A DNA stretch of 64,000 nt, taken from assembly GCA_938023735.1 (NCBI GenBank), contig CALJDK010000036.1:62001-126000 (forward strand). Reading direction: 5' to 3'. The notes below the pieces were generated by a model that was given only the letters and a program-made list of their open reading frames with translations, was not told where the DNA came from and did no database searches. The translations under genes and the position numbers were made by a program. Position 1 is the stretch's first letter. Each line of letters opens with the position of its first letter. Positions 1-9,550 of the stretch are shown here, in pieces. The DNA comes from an uncultured Acidimicrobiales bacterium. GTDB taxonomy: Bacteria; Actinomycetota; Acidimicrobiia; Acidimicrobiales; SHLQ01.

Positions 1-234
1 CATGCCGGGCCAGCCATTGCCGATGTAACGCTCGACTATCAAAGCGATGCCCTTGGCGTGAAGATCGCCGACGATGGACGCGGCAACGCCACCCGATCGT
101 TCAACCACGACAGCGGACAGGGTCTTCGAGGCATGCGCGAGCGGGTGGAGTCGATTGGCGGAACCTTCTCGGCCGGCCCAAAGACCGGCGGCGGATACTG
201 CGTGTCGGCAATGCTCCCCGTGCGGTCATCGTGA
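1..234 (+). CDS. Sensor histidine kinase, C-terminal end (partial)
   Basis: The reading frame is open from the first base to a TGA at 232-234, so only the last 77 residues are present. They form the end of a HATPase_c domain: an N/G1-type motif DDGRG near residue 30 and a GLRGMRERV segment near residue 48, which is typical of NarL/DesK-type kinases (HisKA_3 class). The kinase would phosphorylate the response regulator encoded next. The regulator start codon overlaps this stop by four bases (GTGA), so the pair is translationally coupled. Sensor and dimerisation domains lie outside the window, so the stimulus cannot be inferred. Confidence 0.85.
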   Translation, partial: HAGPAIADVTLDYQSDALGVKIADDGRGNATRSFNHDSGQGLRGMRERVESIGGTFSAGPKTGGGYCVSAMLPVRSS

Positions 235-893
235 TCCGCATCGTGGTGGTCGACGATCAGGAACTGGTTCGATCAGGCTTCGGCATGATCCTTGCCTCCG
301 AACCCGACTTCGAGGTGGTCGGCGAGGCAGCCGACGGCATCGAAGCGCTCGAGGTTATTCGCCTTGAAGCACCCGACGTGGTGCTGATGGACGTTCGCAT
401 GCCCAACCTCGACGGGGTCGCCGCCACCGAGAAGCTGCTGGAACGCCGTCGCGACACCGACCCAAAGGTCATCATCCTCACCACCTTTGATCTTGACGAG
501 TATGTGTACAGCGCTCTCAAGGCCGGCGCATCGGGCTTTCTCCTCAAAGACACTCCGCCTGATGCTCTGGTCAATGCCGTGCGGGTCGTCGCAACGGGCG
601 ACGCACTGCTGGCGCCATCCATCACCCGCCGCCTTATTGCCGACTTTGCCGCCGGTGGGAGCCCGCAGGTCGAACCAAACCCTGCGTTCGACACGCTGAC
701 CGATCGCGAAACCGAAGTCCTTCGGCTTCTGGCCCGTGGTTTCAGTAACGCCGAGATCGCCACCGAGTTGATCGTGGGCGAAACCACCGTGAAGACCCAT
801 GTGGGTCGGGTGCTGATGAAACTCGGCGTGCGCGATCGCGTACAAGCCGTAGTGGCTGCCTACGAGAGCGGCCTCGTCACCCCGGGCGAGTAA
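231..893 (+). CDS. NarL/LuxR-family response regulator
   Basis: A 220-residue two-component regulator. The N-terminal receiver domain has the acidic pair DD at 8-9, the phospho-acceptor Asp54 in VLMDVRMP and Lys106 in GFLLKD. A LuxR-type helix-turn-helix follows at about residues 155-207 (LTDRETEVLRLLARG, then a TVKTHV recognition region). Length is standard for the NarL group. The GTG start at 231 overlaps the kinase stop. The next genes, after a 381-base gap, encode an FtsX-type ABC system, a common target of such kinase/regulator pairs in Gram-positive bacteria; that link is inference from position. Confidence 0.93.
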   Translation: MIRIVVVDDQELVRSGFGMILASEPDFEVVGEAADGIEALEVIRLEAPDVVLMDVRMPNLDGVAATEKLLERRRDTDPKVIILTTFDLDEYVYSALKAGASGFLLKDTPPDALVNAVRVVATGDALLAPSITRRLIADFAAGGSPQVEPNPAFDTLTDRETEVLRLLARGFSNAEIATELIVGETTVKTHVGRVLMKLGVRDRVQAVVAAYESGLVTPGE

Positions 894-1274
894 TCGGGGC
901 AGGTCCGAATCGAAAACACGCAACGGGGTTCGGACTCTCCCCTCCAGATGAGACCGAACCCCGTGATGCGCTATCGCGAAACGTACTGAAGTTTCGACGC
1001 AATGTGCGTTCAGCGTCATCAAACCGCAACAATTCGGAAGTTTCATCCACGTAGGCACATTCGGCGCACATTCAATGCGGTGTTGCTACGAGCTGCGGTT
1101 GGTCCCCACGAAAGCTGTCCCCGGTTCTTGCGAAGTCGGACGATGCGGTCACGAAACTGGAACGTTCATCCTCGGGGACGACCGGCAAATCGTCCGAGAG
1201 GACGACGACGAACCGGCCGGGTTCCAATAGCCTGAGGGCAACGCAAGATCGCAACTCCCGAAAGAACGACTCTG
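894..1274. other. Intergenic region, 381 bases
   Basis: No convincing coding frame lies between the response regulator and the ABC ATPase. The proximal part holds a strong 11-bp inverted repeat (923-964, listed separately). The distal part holds an imperfect inverted repeat around 1170-1201 (CTCGG/GACGA arms facing TCGTC/CGAG). The promoter of the ABC operon must lie here, but no clear -35/-10 pair is evident. It does not fold as a tRNA. Confidence 0.5.
923..964. terminator. Perfect 11-bp inverted repeat, probable terminator
   Basis: ACGGGGTTCGG at 923-933 is exactly complementary to CCGAACCCCGT at 954-964, with a 20-base loop. It starts 30 bases after the stop of the response regulator. There is no T-run after it, as is often the case in high-GC actinobacteria, so termination is probable rather than certain. 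Confidence 0.5.
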
Positions 1275-2012
1275 ATGAACACGATGACGACCATGGCGGC
1301 TCGAACCGAAGGCGCCAGCAAGATCTACGGAAGTGGCGACACCGAAGTTCGCGCCCTCGACAACGTGTCGATCGGGTTCAACCCTAGCGAGTTCACCGCC
1401 ATCATGGGCCCCTCCGGCTCAGGCAAATCAACCCTGATGCACACGCTCGCCGGACTCGATCCACTGACCAGCGGCTCGACCTATATCGGCGATGTTGAGC
1501 TGGGTTCGCTGAGCGAGAAAGAGCTCACGCTGCTTCGTCGACAGAAAGTGGGCTTCATCTTCCAGGCGTTCAACCTGATCCCCACGCTCACCGCCATCGA
1601 GAACATCACCCTCCCAGTCGACCTCGCCAAGGGTCAGGTCGATATGACCTGGGTCGATAACGTTGTGAGCACCGTTGGTCTGGCCGACCGAAAGACCCAC
1701 CGCCCCGATGAGCTTTCGGGTGGTCAGCAGCAGCGGGTTGCCGTGGCTCGAGCACTGGCCAGCAAACCCGAAATCATCTTTGCCGATGAGCCCACCGGAA
1801 ATCTCGACTCCAAAACCGGGGGCGAAATTCTGGACTTTATGCGCTCGGCAGTCCGTGAGCTTGGACAGACCATCGTGATGGTCACCCACGATGCCGTGGC
1901 CGCAAGCTACAGCGACCGGGTGGTGTTCCTGGCCGACGGCAAGATCGTCGACGAAATGGCCAACCCCACCGCCGATGCCGTGTTCGACCGCATCAAGAAC
2001 CTCGGCGACTAG
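1275..2012 (+). CDS. ABC transporter ATP-binding protein (LolD/MacB type)
   Basis: A 245-residue ABC ATPase that would power the two FtsX-type permeases downstream. Visible motifs are Walker A GPSGSGKST at 45-53, Q-loop Q97, signature LSGGQ at 147-151, Walker B IIFADEP at 167-173 followed by TGNLDS, and the switch His205 in VTHD. The DEPTGNLDS form and the length are typical of the LolD/MacB/FtsE group, which works mechanically or exports lipids and peptides. ATG at 1275 is taken as the start, but in-frame ATGs at 1284 and 1293 are possible. It ends 96 bases before the first permease. Confidence 0.95.
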   Translation: MNTMTTMAARTEGASKIYGSGDTEVRALDNVSIGFNPSEFTAIMGPSGSGKSTLMHTLAGLDPLTSGSTYIGDVELGSLSEKELTLLRRQKVGFIFQAFNLIPTLTAIENITLPVDLAKGQVDMTWVDNVVSTVGLADRKTHRPDELSGGQQQRVAVARALASKPEIIFADEPTGNLDSKTGGEILDFMRSAVRELGQTIVMVTHDAVAASYSDRVVFLADGKIVDEMANPTADAVFDRIKNLGD

Positions 2013-2108
2013 CGCCCGGCCGAGCCAGCAACGGTTCGCCCCTCGCAGCTCTCTCTCGCACCCTTCTCGCATCTTCTTCGACTCTTCTGACGCCAAGGCG
2101 GCACTCTC

Positions 2109-4631
2109 ATGCTCAAACTCACTCTTCGCGGGCTTCTCAAAAACAAAATCCGCTTCCTCCTCACCTCGCTGGCGGTGGTTCTCGGCGTGACCTTCGTGGT
2201 CGCTGCCTTCGTCGTAACAGATGGCCTTCGCTCGACCTTCGAAGGGGTATCGCAGGACATCTACAGCACCCAGGACTTCAGCGTGCGAGGCACCGGACCA
2301 GATGATTTCTCCCGCAGCCCGGTGCCCGAAGAGCTCGTCGGTCAGATCGAGGCAATACCCGGCGTTACCAACGTGTCGGGCTACGTCGAAGCCGATCAGA
2401 CCTACCCCATCGATGACGATGGCGAAACCGCCGAACCGTTTGGTCCGCCACGGTTCGGCATCAGCTGGTCGGGAAACCCCATCGACAACTACCTCCTGCT
2501 TGAGGGAGAAGGCCCCGACGAGCCCGACGAGTTTGCGCTCGACCAGAATTTCTTCGACGACTTCAACTTCACCATTGGGAACACCTACGTCGTCGTTTCC
2601 GAAGCCGGAGGACCACAAGAGTTCACGCTGACCGGCACCTTCCGATTCGGCATCGAAGATGAGGTCTCGGTGGGACCGGTTTTTGCCGCCTTCGAACCCG
2701 AAACCGCACAGCGCTTCCTCGGCCTACCCGACCAGTATCAGGAAATCGCAATCGCTATCGACCCCTCGGCCAACGCCGACGATGTGCAATCGCAGATCCG
2801 TGCACTGCTCCCAGCCGACGCCGTCGTCATCACCGGCAACGAAGCAGCCGAAGAGTTTGTCGACGGCTTCACCGGCTTCTTCACCGCCTTTCGGGCGATC
2901 CTGCTTACCTTTGCCTTCGTGGTGCTGTTCGTCAGCGCCTTCCTGATCAACAACACCTTCACCATCATCATCGGCCAACGGGTTCGCGAACTCGGCCTGC
3001 TTCGAGCCATCGGTGCTACCGGTCGCCAAGTCCGCCAGTCGGTCATGATCGAAGCGCTCGCCGTGGGGTTGATATCAACCGTTCTCGGCACGATCCTCGG
3101 ATTGGGCGCCGCCCGAGTGCTCATTGCGATTCTCGAGAGCTTCGGCGCATCGTTCCCCGACGGTCCGCTGCCGCTCGAACCTCGCACCATTATCTGGGCG
3201 CTGGTTGTTGGTGTCCTCGTCACCATGATCTCGGCGTACCTGCCGGCCCGAAAGGCCGCCACGGTGTCGCCGATGGAGGCCCTGAGCGAAACCGGTGGAC
3301 TCGAAGAAGCCCGAAACGGTCGCCGGTCGATCATCGGTGGCTTGGTTGCCATCGCCGGAATCGCCGGGACGCTCTTCGGTCTGTTCGGTTCCTTCGACGA
3401 AGCAACGCCTCGACTTATCGTGCTCGGACTCGGTGCCGTGCTGAGCTTCATCGCCGTCGCCATCCTCAGCCCACTGCTGGTCAAGCCGGTGGTGGCTGTC
3501 GTCGGTGCGCCGATCGCTGCGTTTGGCAAACGAGCCGGAAAACTCGCGAGTAGCAACGCTTCGCGCAGCCCACAACGCACCGCCGGCACCGCTGTTGCGC
3601 TCACCATTGGTCTTGCGCTCGTCTCCACCGTCACCATCATCGGCGCATCCCTGAAATCCACGGTGAGTGATGCGCTGTCCAACACGGTCACCGCCGACTA
3701 CATCGTCACCGCCTTTGGGCAACTTCCTGAAGGTGTGCTCGAGGAGGTGTCGGCGCTTCCCGAGATCGGCGACATCACAACCTTCACCGGCGAAGACGCA
3801 CTCGTCGCCGGCGAAGATCGCTACGTCGAGGGCCTCGACTTCTCCACGATCAGCTCGCTCATCGATGCCGACCTCACGGAAGGCACCTACGACAGCTCTG
3901 GCGGCAACACCGTGCTATTCCGAGACTACGCCGACGAACTTGGGGTCGGAGTTGGCGACACCGTCAACATCGAGTTTCCAAACGGCGTCAAAGAAGACTT
4001 CACCGTGAGCGGCATCTTCGACGACAACACCTTCTTCGACAGCATCAGCATCGATGTGGCCGACCATCAAAGGTTCTTCGAAAGCAATGAAGTTGGGGCA
4101 CTCATCGCCAGCGGTGCCGACGGCGTAAGCCCCGCCGACGCCCGGGCGGCGCTCGACGAATCCCTCGAGCTTTACCCGCAGCTCAACGTGCAGGACCAGG
4201 CCGAGTTCCTCGAAGAAACCGAAAGCCAGATCGACCAACTCCTGGCCATCATCAACGTGTTCCTCGGGCTCTCGGTACTTATTGCTCTTATCGGCATCGT
4301 CAACACGCTCACCCTGTCGGTCTTCGAACGGACCCGCGAACTTGGTCTACTTCGAGCGGTCGGAATGACCCGCCGCCAGATCCGCCGCATGGTGCGTTGG
4401 GAGTCGGTGATCGTGGCCGTCTTCGGCGCCGTGCTCGGCATCGGCCTCGGTGTGCTGTTCGGTTGGGCGATCAGCGACGCCATCCCCGACGACATCGTGG
4501 CCAAGGCGACCTTCCCCATTGGCCAGCTCTTCGTATTCGTCGTAGCGGCCGTACTCGTTGGGCTGATCGCCGCAATCCTCCCCGCCCGCCGGGCGGCAAA
4601 GCTCAACATTCTCGAAGCAATCTCCAGCTAA
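2109..4631 (+). CDS. FtsX/MacB-type ABC transporter permease
   Basis: An 840-residue membrane protein built as a duplicated FtsX permease. A transmembrane helix at about residues 13-35 leads into a large extracytoplasmic domain. Then comes a helix bundle at about 260-380 with the family motif GLLRAIGATGRQVRQSV, a second short helix and periplasmic-type domain, and a final bundle from about 705 onward with GLLRAVGMTRRQIRRMV and a closing LPARRAAKLNILEAI. The two matching LLRA-G motifs mark the internal duplication. It forms the membrane part of the exporter energised by the upstream ATPase. Substrate unknown. Confidence 0.93.
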   Translation: MLKLTLRGLLKNKIRFLLTSLAVVLGVTFVVAAFVVTDGLRSTFEGVSQDIYSTQDFSVRGTGPDDFSRSPVPEELVGQIEAIPGVTNVSGYVEADQTYPIDDDGETAEPFGPPRFGISWSGNPIDNYLLLEGEGPDEPDEFALDQNFFDDFNFTIGNTYVVVSEAGGPQEFTLTGTFRFGIEDEVSVGPVFAAFEPETAQRFLGLPDQYQEIAIAIDPSANADDVQSQIRALLPADAVVITGNEAAEEFVDGFTGFFTAFRAILLTFAFVVLFVSAFLINNTFTIIIGQRVRELGLLRAIGATGRQVRQSVMIEALAVGLISTVLGTILGLGAARVLIAILESFGASFPDGPLPLEPRTIIWALVVGVLVTMISAYLPARKAATVSPMEALSETGGLEEARNGRRSIIGGLVAIAGIAGTLFGLFGSFDEATPRLIVLGLGAVLSFIAVAILSPLLVKPVVAVVGAPIAAFGKRAGKLASSNASRSPQRTAGTAVALTIGLALVSTVTIIGASLKSTVSDALSNTVTADYIVTAFGQLPEGVLEEVSALPEIGDITTFTGEDALVAGEDRYVEGLDFSTISSLIDADLTEGTYDSSGGNTVLFRDYADELGVGVGDTVNIEFPNGVKEDFTVSGIFDDNTFFDSISIDVADHQRFFESNEVGALIASGADGVSPADARAALDESLELYPQLNVQDQAEFLEETESQIDQLLAIINVFLGLSVLIALIGIVNTLTLSVFERTRELGLLRAVGMTRRQIRRMVRWESVIVAVFGAVLGIGLGVLFGWAISDAIPDDIVAKATFPIGQLFVFVVAAVLVGLIAAILPARRAAKLNILEAISS

Positions 4632-4682
4632 TCGTCCCCAAAAACCAACGGGCTCCTCAGGCCCGAACCATAGGATGGCATC

Positions 4683-7679
4683 GTGTTCAGACTTGTTCTC
4701 CGGAATCTCCGTCAACGGCCACTACGTTTCGTGCTCACCGGACTCGCCATCACGTTCGGCGTCTCCGCGGTCACGGCCGTGTTCATCTTCACCGACGGCC
4801 TGCGCGACACGTTCGACGAGTTGGGTGGCAACATCCAGGCTGGCTTTGATGTCTCGGTGCAGAACGAGCTGCCCTTCGGCGATGGCAGCGAAGTAGCGCT
4901 GGTCCCGGTCGACCTAGCCGACACCCTTGCCGGTATTGAAGGCGTCGACAGTGTGCAGCCCCGAATCATCGACTTCAGCACCGCCGTCATCGATGACGAG
5001 GGCGAACCGGTGATCAGTAATGGTCCACCGATCGGATTGAACTGGGAATACGACACACCAAATCCTCGGCTGTTCGTGCAGGAAGGCAGATCCCCCGAGG
5101 CACCGGGCGAATTCGCAATCGATGTCGGCGGCGCCGACATCGGTAACCTTGTTGTCGGACAGAGCTACACCGTTGTCACGCCCGCTGGCTCCGACACCTA
5201 CGAACTCGTCGGCACGTTCAACTTCGCCAACGAAGAAGAGAACGCTGCGGTTGGCGCGGTCATCACCGCCTTCGAGCCAGCGGTGGCTCTCGAACTCCTT
5301 AATGGTGGCGAGGGCTACAACGACATCACGCTCACCTCAAGTGACCCAGAAGCTCTTGTCGAGCGGCTTCAACCAACCCTGGCTGCGGCTGGCGACACCA
5401 TCGTCGCTCGGTCGCAAGCCGAATTGATCGAAGATCAGCAGGATGGCTTCGGCCAGATCCTCGGCATCTTCCGCACGGTCCTCCTGGTGTTCGCCGTCAT
5501 CATCCTGCTCGTGAGCGCGTTTCTTATCTTCAACGTGTTCAACATCACTCTCGGCCAGCGCATCAAAGAGCTTGGCCTGCTGCGAAGCATCGGCGCCCTG
5601 GGATCCCAGATCACCAACATGATGTTGGGCGAAGCACTCTTTCTTGGGATTCTGGCAACGTTGTTTGGAATACCAGGTGGTTGGCTCCTGGCCCGAGCGT
5701 TGCGGTTCGGGCTTTCACAGGCGGGCTTCCCCGGTGACACGGGGCTCCCCATCAACCCGCTCACCATCGTGTACGCAATCGGCGTCGGCGTATTCGTGAC
5801 GCTACTCGCCGCGGTCACCCCCTCGATCCGCGCTCGCCGCGTGTCCCCGATGGCTGCGCTTCGCGAGGACATCAACACCAGCGCGCTCGATCTCAAGCCG
5901 GCGCCAATCCAGGGTTTCCTGGCGATCGTCCTTGGTGCTGCGCTGACCGGGCTCGGCTTCATTCTTGGCGGCTGGGCCCCTCGTCTGATCCTTCCACTCG
6001 TCGCCGGAGTTCTTTTGTATGTGGGCTTTCGACTCGTCGGGGGCGCTCTTCGACCACTGGCACCATTCGTGCTCCTGGCGTTCGGACTCATCCTGCTCAC
6101 CATCGTTCGGTTCGCAAGCTTTTCGCTTGGCGAAACCTTCGGCCTCCTCGGCTGCGGCGCCGTGCTCACAATCCTCGGCTTCAGTCAGGTCAGCCCGATC
6201 TTTGGCGCGACCGCCTCAAGGATCCTCGGATCGAAACCCTCGGCGATCTTCGTCGGACTACTCGGGGTCATCTTCGCTCTCAGCGCGATTGGCGTGTTGG
6301 GATTCGGCATTTCCCAAGCGATTGGCGACCATCCGGCCTGGGTGCTCCTGGTCATCCCTGCCGTGCTGCTCGGCCTCTTGGCCTACGGCCTCATCCGCAC
6401 GGCGCGCTCGGCCATGGGGCTGGTTGGCCGCATCGCTCGCGAGAACGCAGCCCGCAACCCGCAACGCACGGCCACCACCGCCACGGCGCTGATGATCGGC
6501 CTCGCCCTGGTCACTGCAGTTACCGTTATCGGCGACTCCATCAAGACCTCGGTCGCCGATGCACTCGGCTCATCCATCACCGCCGACTGGTTGGTCCAGG
6601 GGCCCCAATCTGGCCCGCAGGGTCTGCCGTTCTCCACCGATGTCCGAGACCGCATCGATGCGCTCCCCGAAACTGAGTCGGTTGTGGCCGCTCGCTTCTC
6701 CTTCAGTGGCTTCGCCGCCGTGCAAGGCGACGGTCTCGAGAAGTCGGCTATTGAAGCCAGCATCGGCCCACTATTCGGTGCTCTTGCTGCCGACGACAGC
6801 GCTGCGGTCGACCAGATCATCGCCGAGCTGGGCGCCGACGACATTCGAGTCGAGCCGGTGGTGAGCACGGACTGGAACGTGATCGACGATCACATCAACC
6901 CCGACTTCATCAGCCGTGACGCCTCACTGAACGCCGATGGCAACGGCATCTGGCTTGAAGACGATGTGGCAGCAGACCGAGGTCTCGAGATGGGCGACAC
7001 CTTCTTCGCCGTCTTCCTCGACGGTGGCGTCGAGGAACTCACCGTCGCTGGAATCTACGAGGACGGTTTCGTCTTTGGCGAACGGGTCATCGACCACGGT
7101 CTGTGGGAAAGGCACCTCGACGACCAGACCGACTCGTTTGTCACCGTCCGCACCGCCGATGGTGTGAGCGCAGACGATGCTCGCGCTGCGATTGAGGAGG
7201 AGATCGGAGCGGACTATCCGCTCGTTACCGTGCAGGATCGTTCCGAGTTTGCCGAGCAGCAGGAGGCGCAGATCAACCAAACGCTGGCCACCGTGAACGT
7301 GCTGCTGGCACTTTCGGCAGGCATCGCCGTGCTGGGAATTGCGATTGCTTTGGCCCTCGCCGTGTTCGAACGCACCCGTGAAATCGGATTGCTGCGAGCA
7401 GTCGGTATGACCCGTCAGCAGACCCGCGGCATGATCCGCTGGGAGGGTGTCATCATCGCGGCCTTTGGTGGTGTGCTCGGTGTGATTCTGGGCGTCGGTC
7501 TCGGCGTGCTTGCCACCGGCAAGATGCCCGAGTTCTTGGTAAAAACCACCACGATCCCGATCGGCCAACTGATTATCTACATCATCTTCGCGGCCATCAC
7601 CGGTTTGCTCGCCGGGCTCCTGCCGGCCTGGCTAGCCGGTCGAATGAACGTCCTCGACGCCGTAAGTTCCGGCGAATAA
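4683..7679 (+). CDS. FtsX/MacB-type ABC transporter permease, enlarged
   Basis: A 998-residue paralogue of the preceding permease with the same layout: N-terminal anchor, extracytoplasmic domain, helix bundle with GLLRSIGALGSQITNM, second extracytoplasmic domain, and C-terminal bundle with GLLRAVGMTRQQTRGM. It is about 160 residues longer because of extra hydrophobic helices at about 405-580, between the two halves. It starts at GTG 4683; TAGGAT at 4671-4676 sits six bases upstream, a spacing seen before other genes here and compatible with a leaderless transcript. With the ATPase it could form a heteromeric exporter. Confidence 0.9.
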   Translation: MFRLVLRNLRQRPLRFVLTGLAITFGVSAVTAVFIFTDGLRDTFDELGGNIQAGFDVSVQNELPFGDGSEVALVPVDLADTLAGIEGVDSVQPRIIDFSTAVIDDEGEPVISNGPPIGLNWEYDTPNPRLFVQEGRSPEAPGEFAIDVGGADIGNLVVGQSYTVVTPAGSDTYELVGTFNFANEEENAAVGAVITAFEPAVALELLNGGEGYNDITLTSSDPEALVERLQPTLAAAGDTIVARSQAELIEDQQDGFGQILGIFRTVLLVFAVIILLVSAFLIFNVFNITLGQRIKELGLLRSIGALGSQITNMMLGEALFLGILATLFGIPGGWLLARALRFGLSQAGFPGDTGLPINPLTIVYAIGVGVFVTLLAAVTPSIRARRVSPMAALREDINTSALDLKPAPIQGFLAIVLGAALTGLGFILGGWAPRLILPLVAGVLLYVGFRLVGGALRPLAPFVLLAFGLILLTIVRFASFSLGETFGLLGCGAVLTILGFSQVSPIFGATASRILGSKPSAIFVGLLGVIFALSAIGVLGFGISQAIGDHPAWVLLVIPAVLLGLLAYGLIRTARSAMGLVGRIARENAARNPQRTATTATALMIGLALVTAVTVIGDSIKTSVADALGSSITADWLVQGPQSGPQGLPFSTDVRDRIDALPETESVVAARFSFSGFAAVQGDGLEKSAIEASIGPLFGALAADDSAAVDQIIAELGADDIRVEPVVSTDWNVIDDHINPDFISRDASLNADGNGIWLEDDVAADRGLEMGDTFFAVFLDGGVEELTVAGIYEDGFVFGERVIDHGLWERHLDDQTDSFVTVRTADGVSADDARAAIEEEIGADYPLVTVQDRSEFAEQQEAQINQTLATVNVLLALSAGIAVLGIAIALALAVFERTREIGLLRAVGMTRQQTRGMIRWEGVIIAAFGGVLGVILGVGLGVLATGKMPEFLVKTTTIPIGQLIIYIIFAAITGLLAGLLPAWLAGRMNVLDAVSSGE

Positions 7680-7731
7680 TTGCAACGATCGCGGTGTGTG
7701 AGGGCGGGGCTGGCGGATAGATACGCCGGGT

Positions 7732-8514
7732 TTATTCGGCTTTTGCCGTCGCTTCCACACATCGAGGGCACCAGTAGGTGGAGCGGCTGTGCTCGCCCTG
7801 GTAGCGCATTTCGATGGGTGTTCCACAGGTGAAGCATGGCTTGCCCTGCCGGCCGTAGACGGCCAGGCCCTGCGCCACGGTTCGCCGCTCTCCCCCGCCC
7901 AGGTTTGCCCGCAACATTCGGTGAGCGGTGGCGATGAGCCGACCTCGCAGACCTGGTCCGACGTCGGCCACCCGCGTAAAGGGGTCGAGCCTGCACGCCG
8001 CCAACACCTCGCTCTTGTAGACGTTACCCACACCGCAAGCCACCCGTTGATCCAGGAGCGCGACGCCGATCTCGGTGTCGTCGCTACACCACTCGGCGAA
8101 GCGAGCGACGGCAACGTCGAGATCCGGGTTTTCTGAGGTGAGGTCGGGGCCAAGGTACGTAAGGAGATCGTCGGCAGAACCGTGATGGGTTTTCACCACC
8201 GGCGCGGAGAAACACACCGCCACCCAGTCGTCGACTTCGATGACACAGCGGGCCAGGTGGGCGCCCTTCTGCCAGCGTTCGCCGGTTCGGTACAGGTGCC
8301 AGCTTCCACTCATTTTGAGATGAGTCTCAAGCACCAGGGCGTTCGAGAAGCTCACCAAAAGGTGTTTGCCCTTTGCCTCGACCGACGTGATGACGGTGCC
8401 GACTTTGGGTTTGTCGCCAAGCAGGCGTTTGGCCTCGAACCCTCGAATCGCTTTGCCTTCCAGCGCTGGACGAAGCCTTGCCGCAACCCGGTAGAGCGTG
8501 TCGCCCTCAGGCAC
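7732..8514 (-). CDS. nei2: Fpg/Nei-family DNA glycosylase (Nei2 type)
   Basis: A 260-residue base-excision repair enzyme that removes oxidised bases and nicks abasic sites. I set the start at GTG 8514 because it gives the N terminus MPEGDTLYR; Pro2 and Glu3 are the catalytic residues of the family and must sit at the very N terminus. The PEGDT form is that of actinobacterial Nei2. The C terminus carries a C4 zinc finger (CFTCG, then WCPRC), and a conserved asparagine sits in the helix-two-turn-helix region (ACGVGNVYKSEVL). The start overlaps the cydB stop by eight bases, so the gene is probably co-transcribed with cydAB. Confidence 0.9.
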   Translation of the reverse strand: MPEGDTLYRVAARLRPALEGKAIRGFEAKRLLGDKPKVGTVITSVEAKGKHLLVSFSNALVLETHLKMSGSWHLYRTGERWQKGAHLARCVIEVDDWVAVCFSAPVVKTHHGSADDLLTYLGPDLTSENPDLDVAVARFAEWCSDDTEIGVALLDQRVACGVGNVYKSEVLAACRLDPFTRVADVGPGLRGRLIATAHRMLRANLGGGERRTVAQGLAVYGRQGKPCFTCGTPIEMRYQGEHSRSTYWCPRCVEATAKAE

Positions 8515-9550
8515 GATCGTGCTCCTGGCCAGAGTGTACGTCGTGGCCAAACTCGGTTCCGAGCACGCTCCGATCGGTAAGCACATACAGATATGCCAGG
8601 GCGGGAACCACGATGACGGCAGCGATGCCGAAGGCGATCAACAGGCCCCAGAGTGTTGCCGGATCTCCGGCGGCGTCCTCGATGTTCACCTCGTCGACCA
8701 GCACCCACGGATACTGCCCCACTCCCCAACCGCCCACTACCGCAGCGACCGCTACCACCGCAGCACCACGAGCCAACTGCAATCGCGATCGAAGAAGAAG
8801 TACCGCCGAGGCCAGCCCACCAACACCCGAGATGATGAGCAACGCAACGCCCCGGCCGAGCAGTCCGTCGACCAGGGTGTCGGCATCGATGATTAACGGG
8901 AACACACCCGCAACTGCGGCCAGACCAGACAACACCGCCATCACCAGGGCTCGTTGACGAAACCGTTCGGTAAGACCATCGTGGCCAAGCCGTTCAGCAT
9001 CGGCCGCCAAAAACACCGCCGCCAGGTACGAACACGTCAGTACCGCCAAGATGCCGCCAACCCACGATGTTGGACCGGTCCAACTGGTCCACCGGTCGCC
9101 AACCCCATCGGCCGGCACCCTTCCCGAAGCAATGGCACCGGCGATCATTCCCAGAAAGAACGGGGTGATGAGCGATGCGGTGGCAAAGGCCGTGCCGAAC
9201 AATCGGGCCGCAGCGAGATCGTCGGCGAACTTCCGAAAGGCAAACCCGCACCCTCGGAAAATGATGCCAAGCGCCACGAAGCTGAACGGCACATAGAGGG
9301 TGGACATAATCGAACCGAACGCCTCGGGGAATCCGGTCCACAGGAACACCAGCACAAAAATGAGCCACACATGGTTGGCTTCCCACACCGGCCCGATGGC
9401 GTGGTCGATGAGTCGCCGGGTCGGACCGCCCTCGTCGGCGTCACCGGCACCCAAGTCCCAGATACCCGACCCAAAATCGGCGCCCGCGAACACCGCATAG
9501 GCAACGATGCCGGCAAACATCACCAGCGCAACCGCGTCGGCCAAACCCAT
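8507..9550 (-). CDS. cydB: Cytochrome bd oxidase subunit II
   Basis: A 347-residue polytopic membrane protein, subunit II of the cytochrome bd quinol oxidase, which reduces oxygen at low tension. It starts MGLADAVALVMFAGIVAYAV and has the family segment FAGADFGSGIWDL near residue 20 and GPVWEANHVWLIF near 55. The ATG start at 9550 shares one base with the cydA stop (TGATG). A long in-frame extension upstream was discarded because it lies within cydA in another frame. No cydDC assembly exporter follows. Confidence 0.95.
   Translation of the reverse strand: MGLADAVALVMFAGIVAYAVFAGADFGSGIWDLGAGDADEGGPTRRLIDHAIGPVWEANHVWLIFVLVFLWTGFPEAFGSIMSTLYVPFSFVALGIIFRGCGFAFRKFADDLAAARLFGTAFATASLITPFFLGMIAGAIASGRVPADGVGDRWTSWTGPTSWVGGILAVLTCSYLAAVFLAADAERLGHDGLTERFRQRALVMAVLSGLAAVAGVFPLIIDADTLVDGLLGRGVALLIISGVGGLASAVLLLRSRLQLARGAAVVAVAAVVGGWGVGQYPWVLVDEVNIEDAAGDPATLWGLLIAFGIAAVIVVPALAYLYVLTDRSVLGTEFGHDVHSGQEHDRA

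Noticed and set aside
273-1058. Long minus-strand frame opposite the response regulator
   Set aside because: The plus strand has the complete receiver and HTH motifs; the opposite frame has no recognisable domain and arises from high GC content.
894-1274. tRNA or small RNA gene in the gap
   Set aside because: No cloverleaf or TPsiC-like GGTTCGA arm with matching acceptor stem could be formed.
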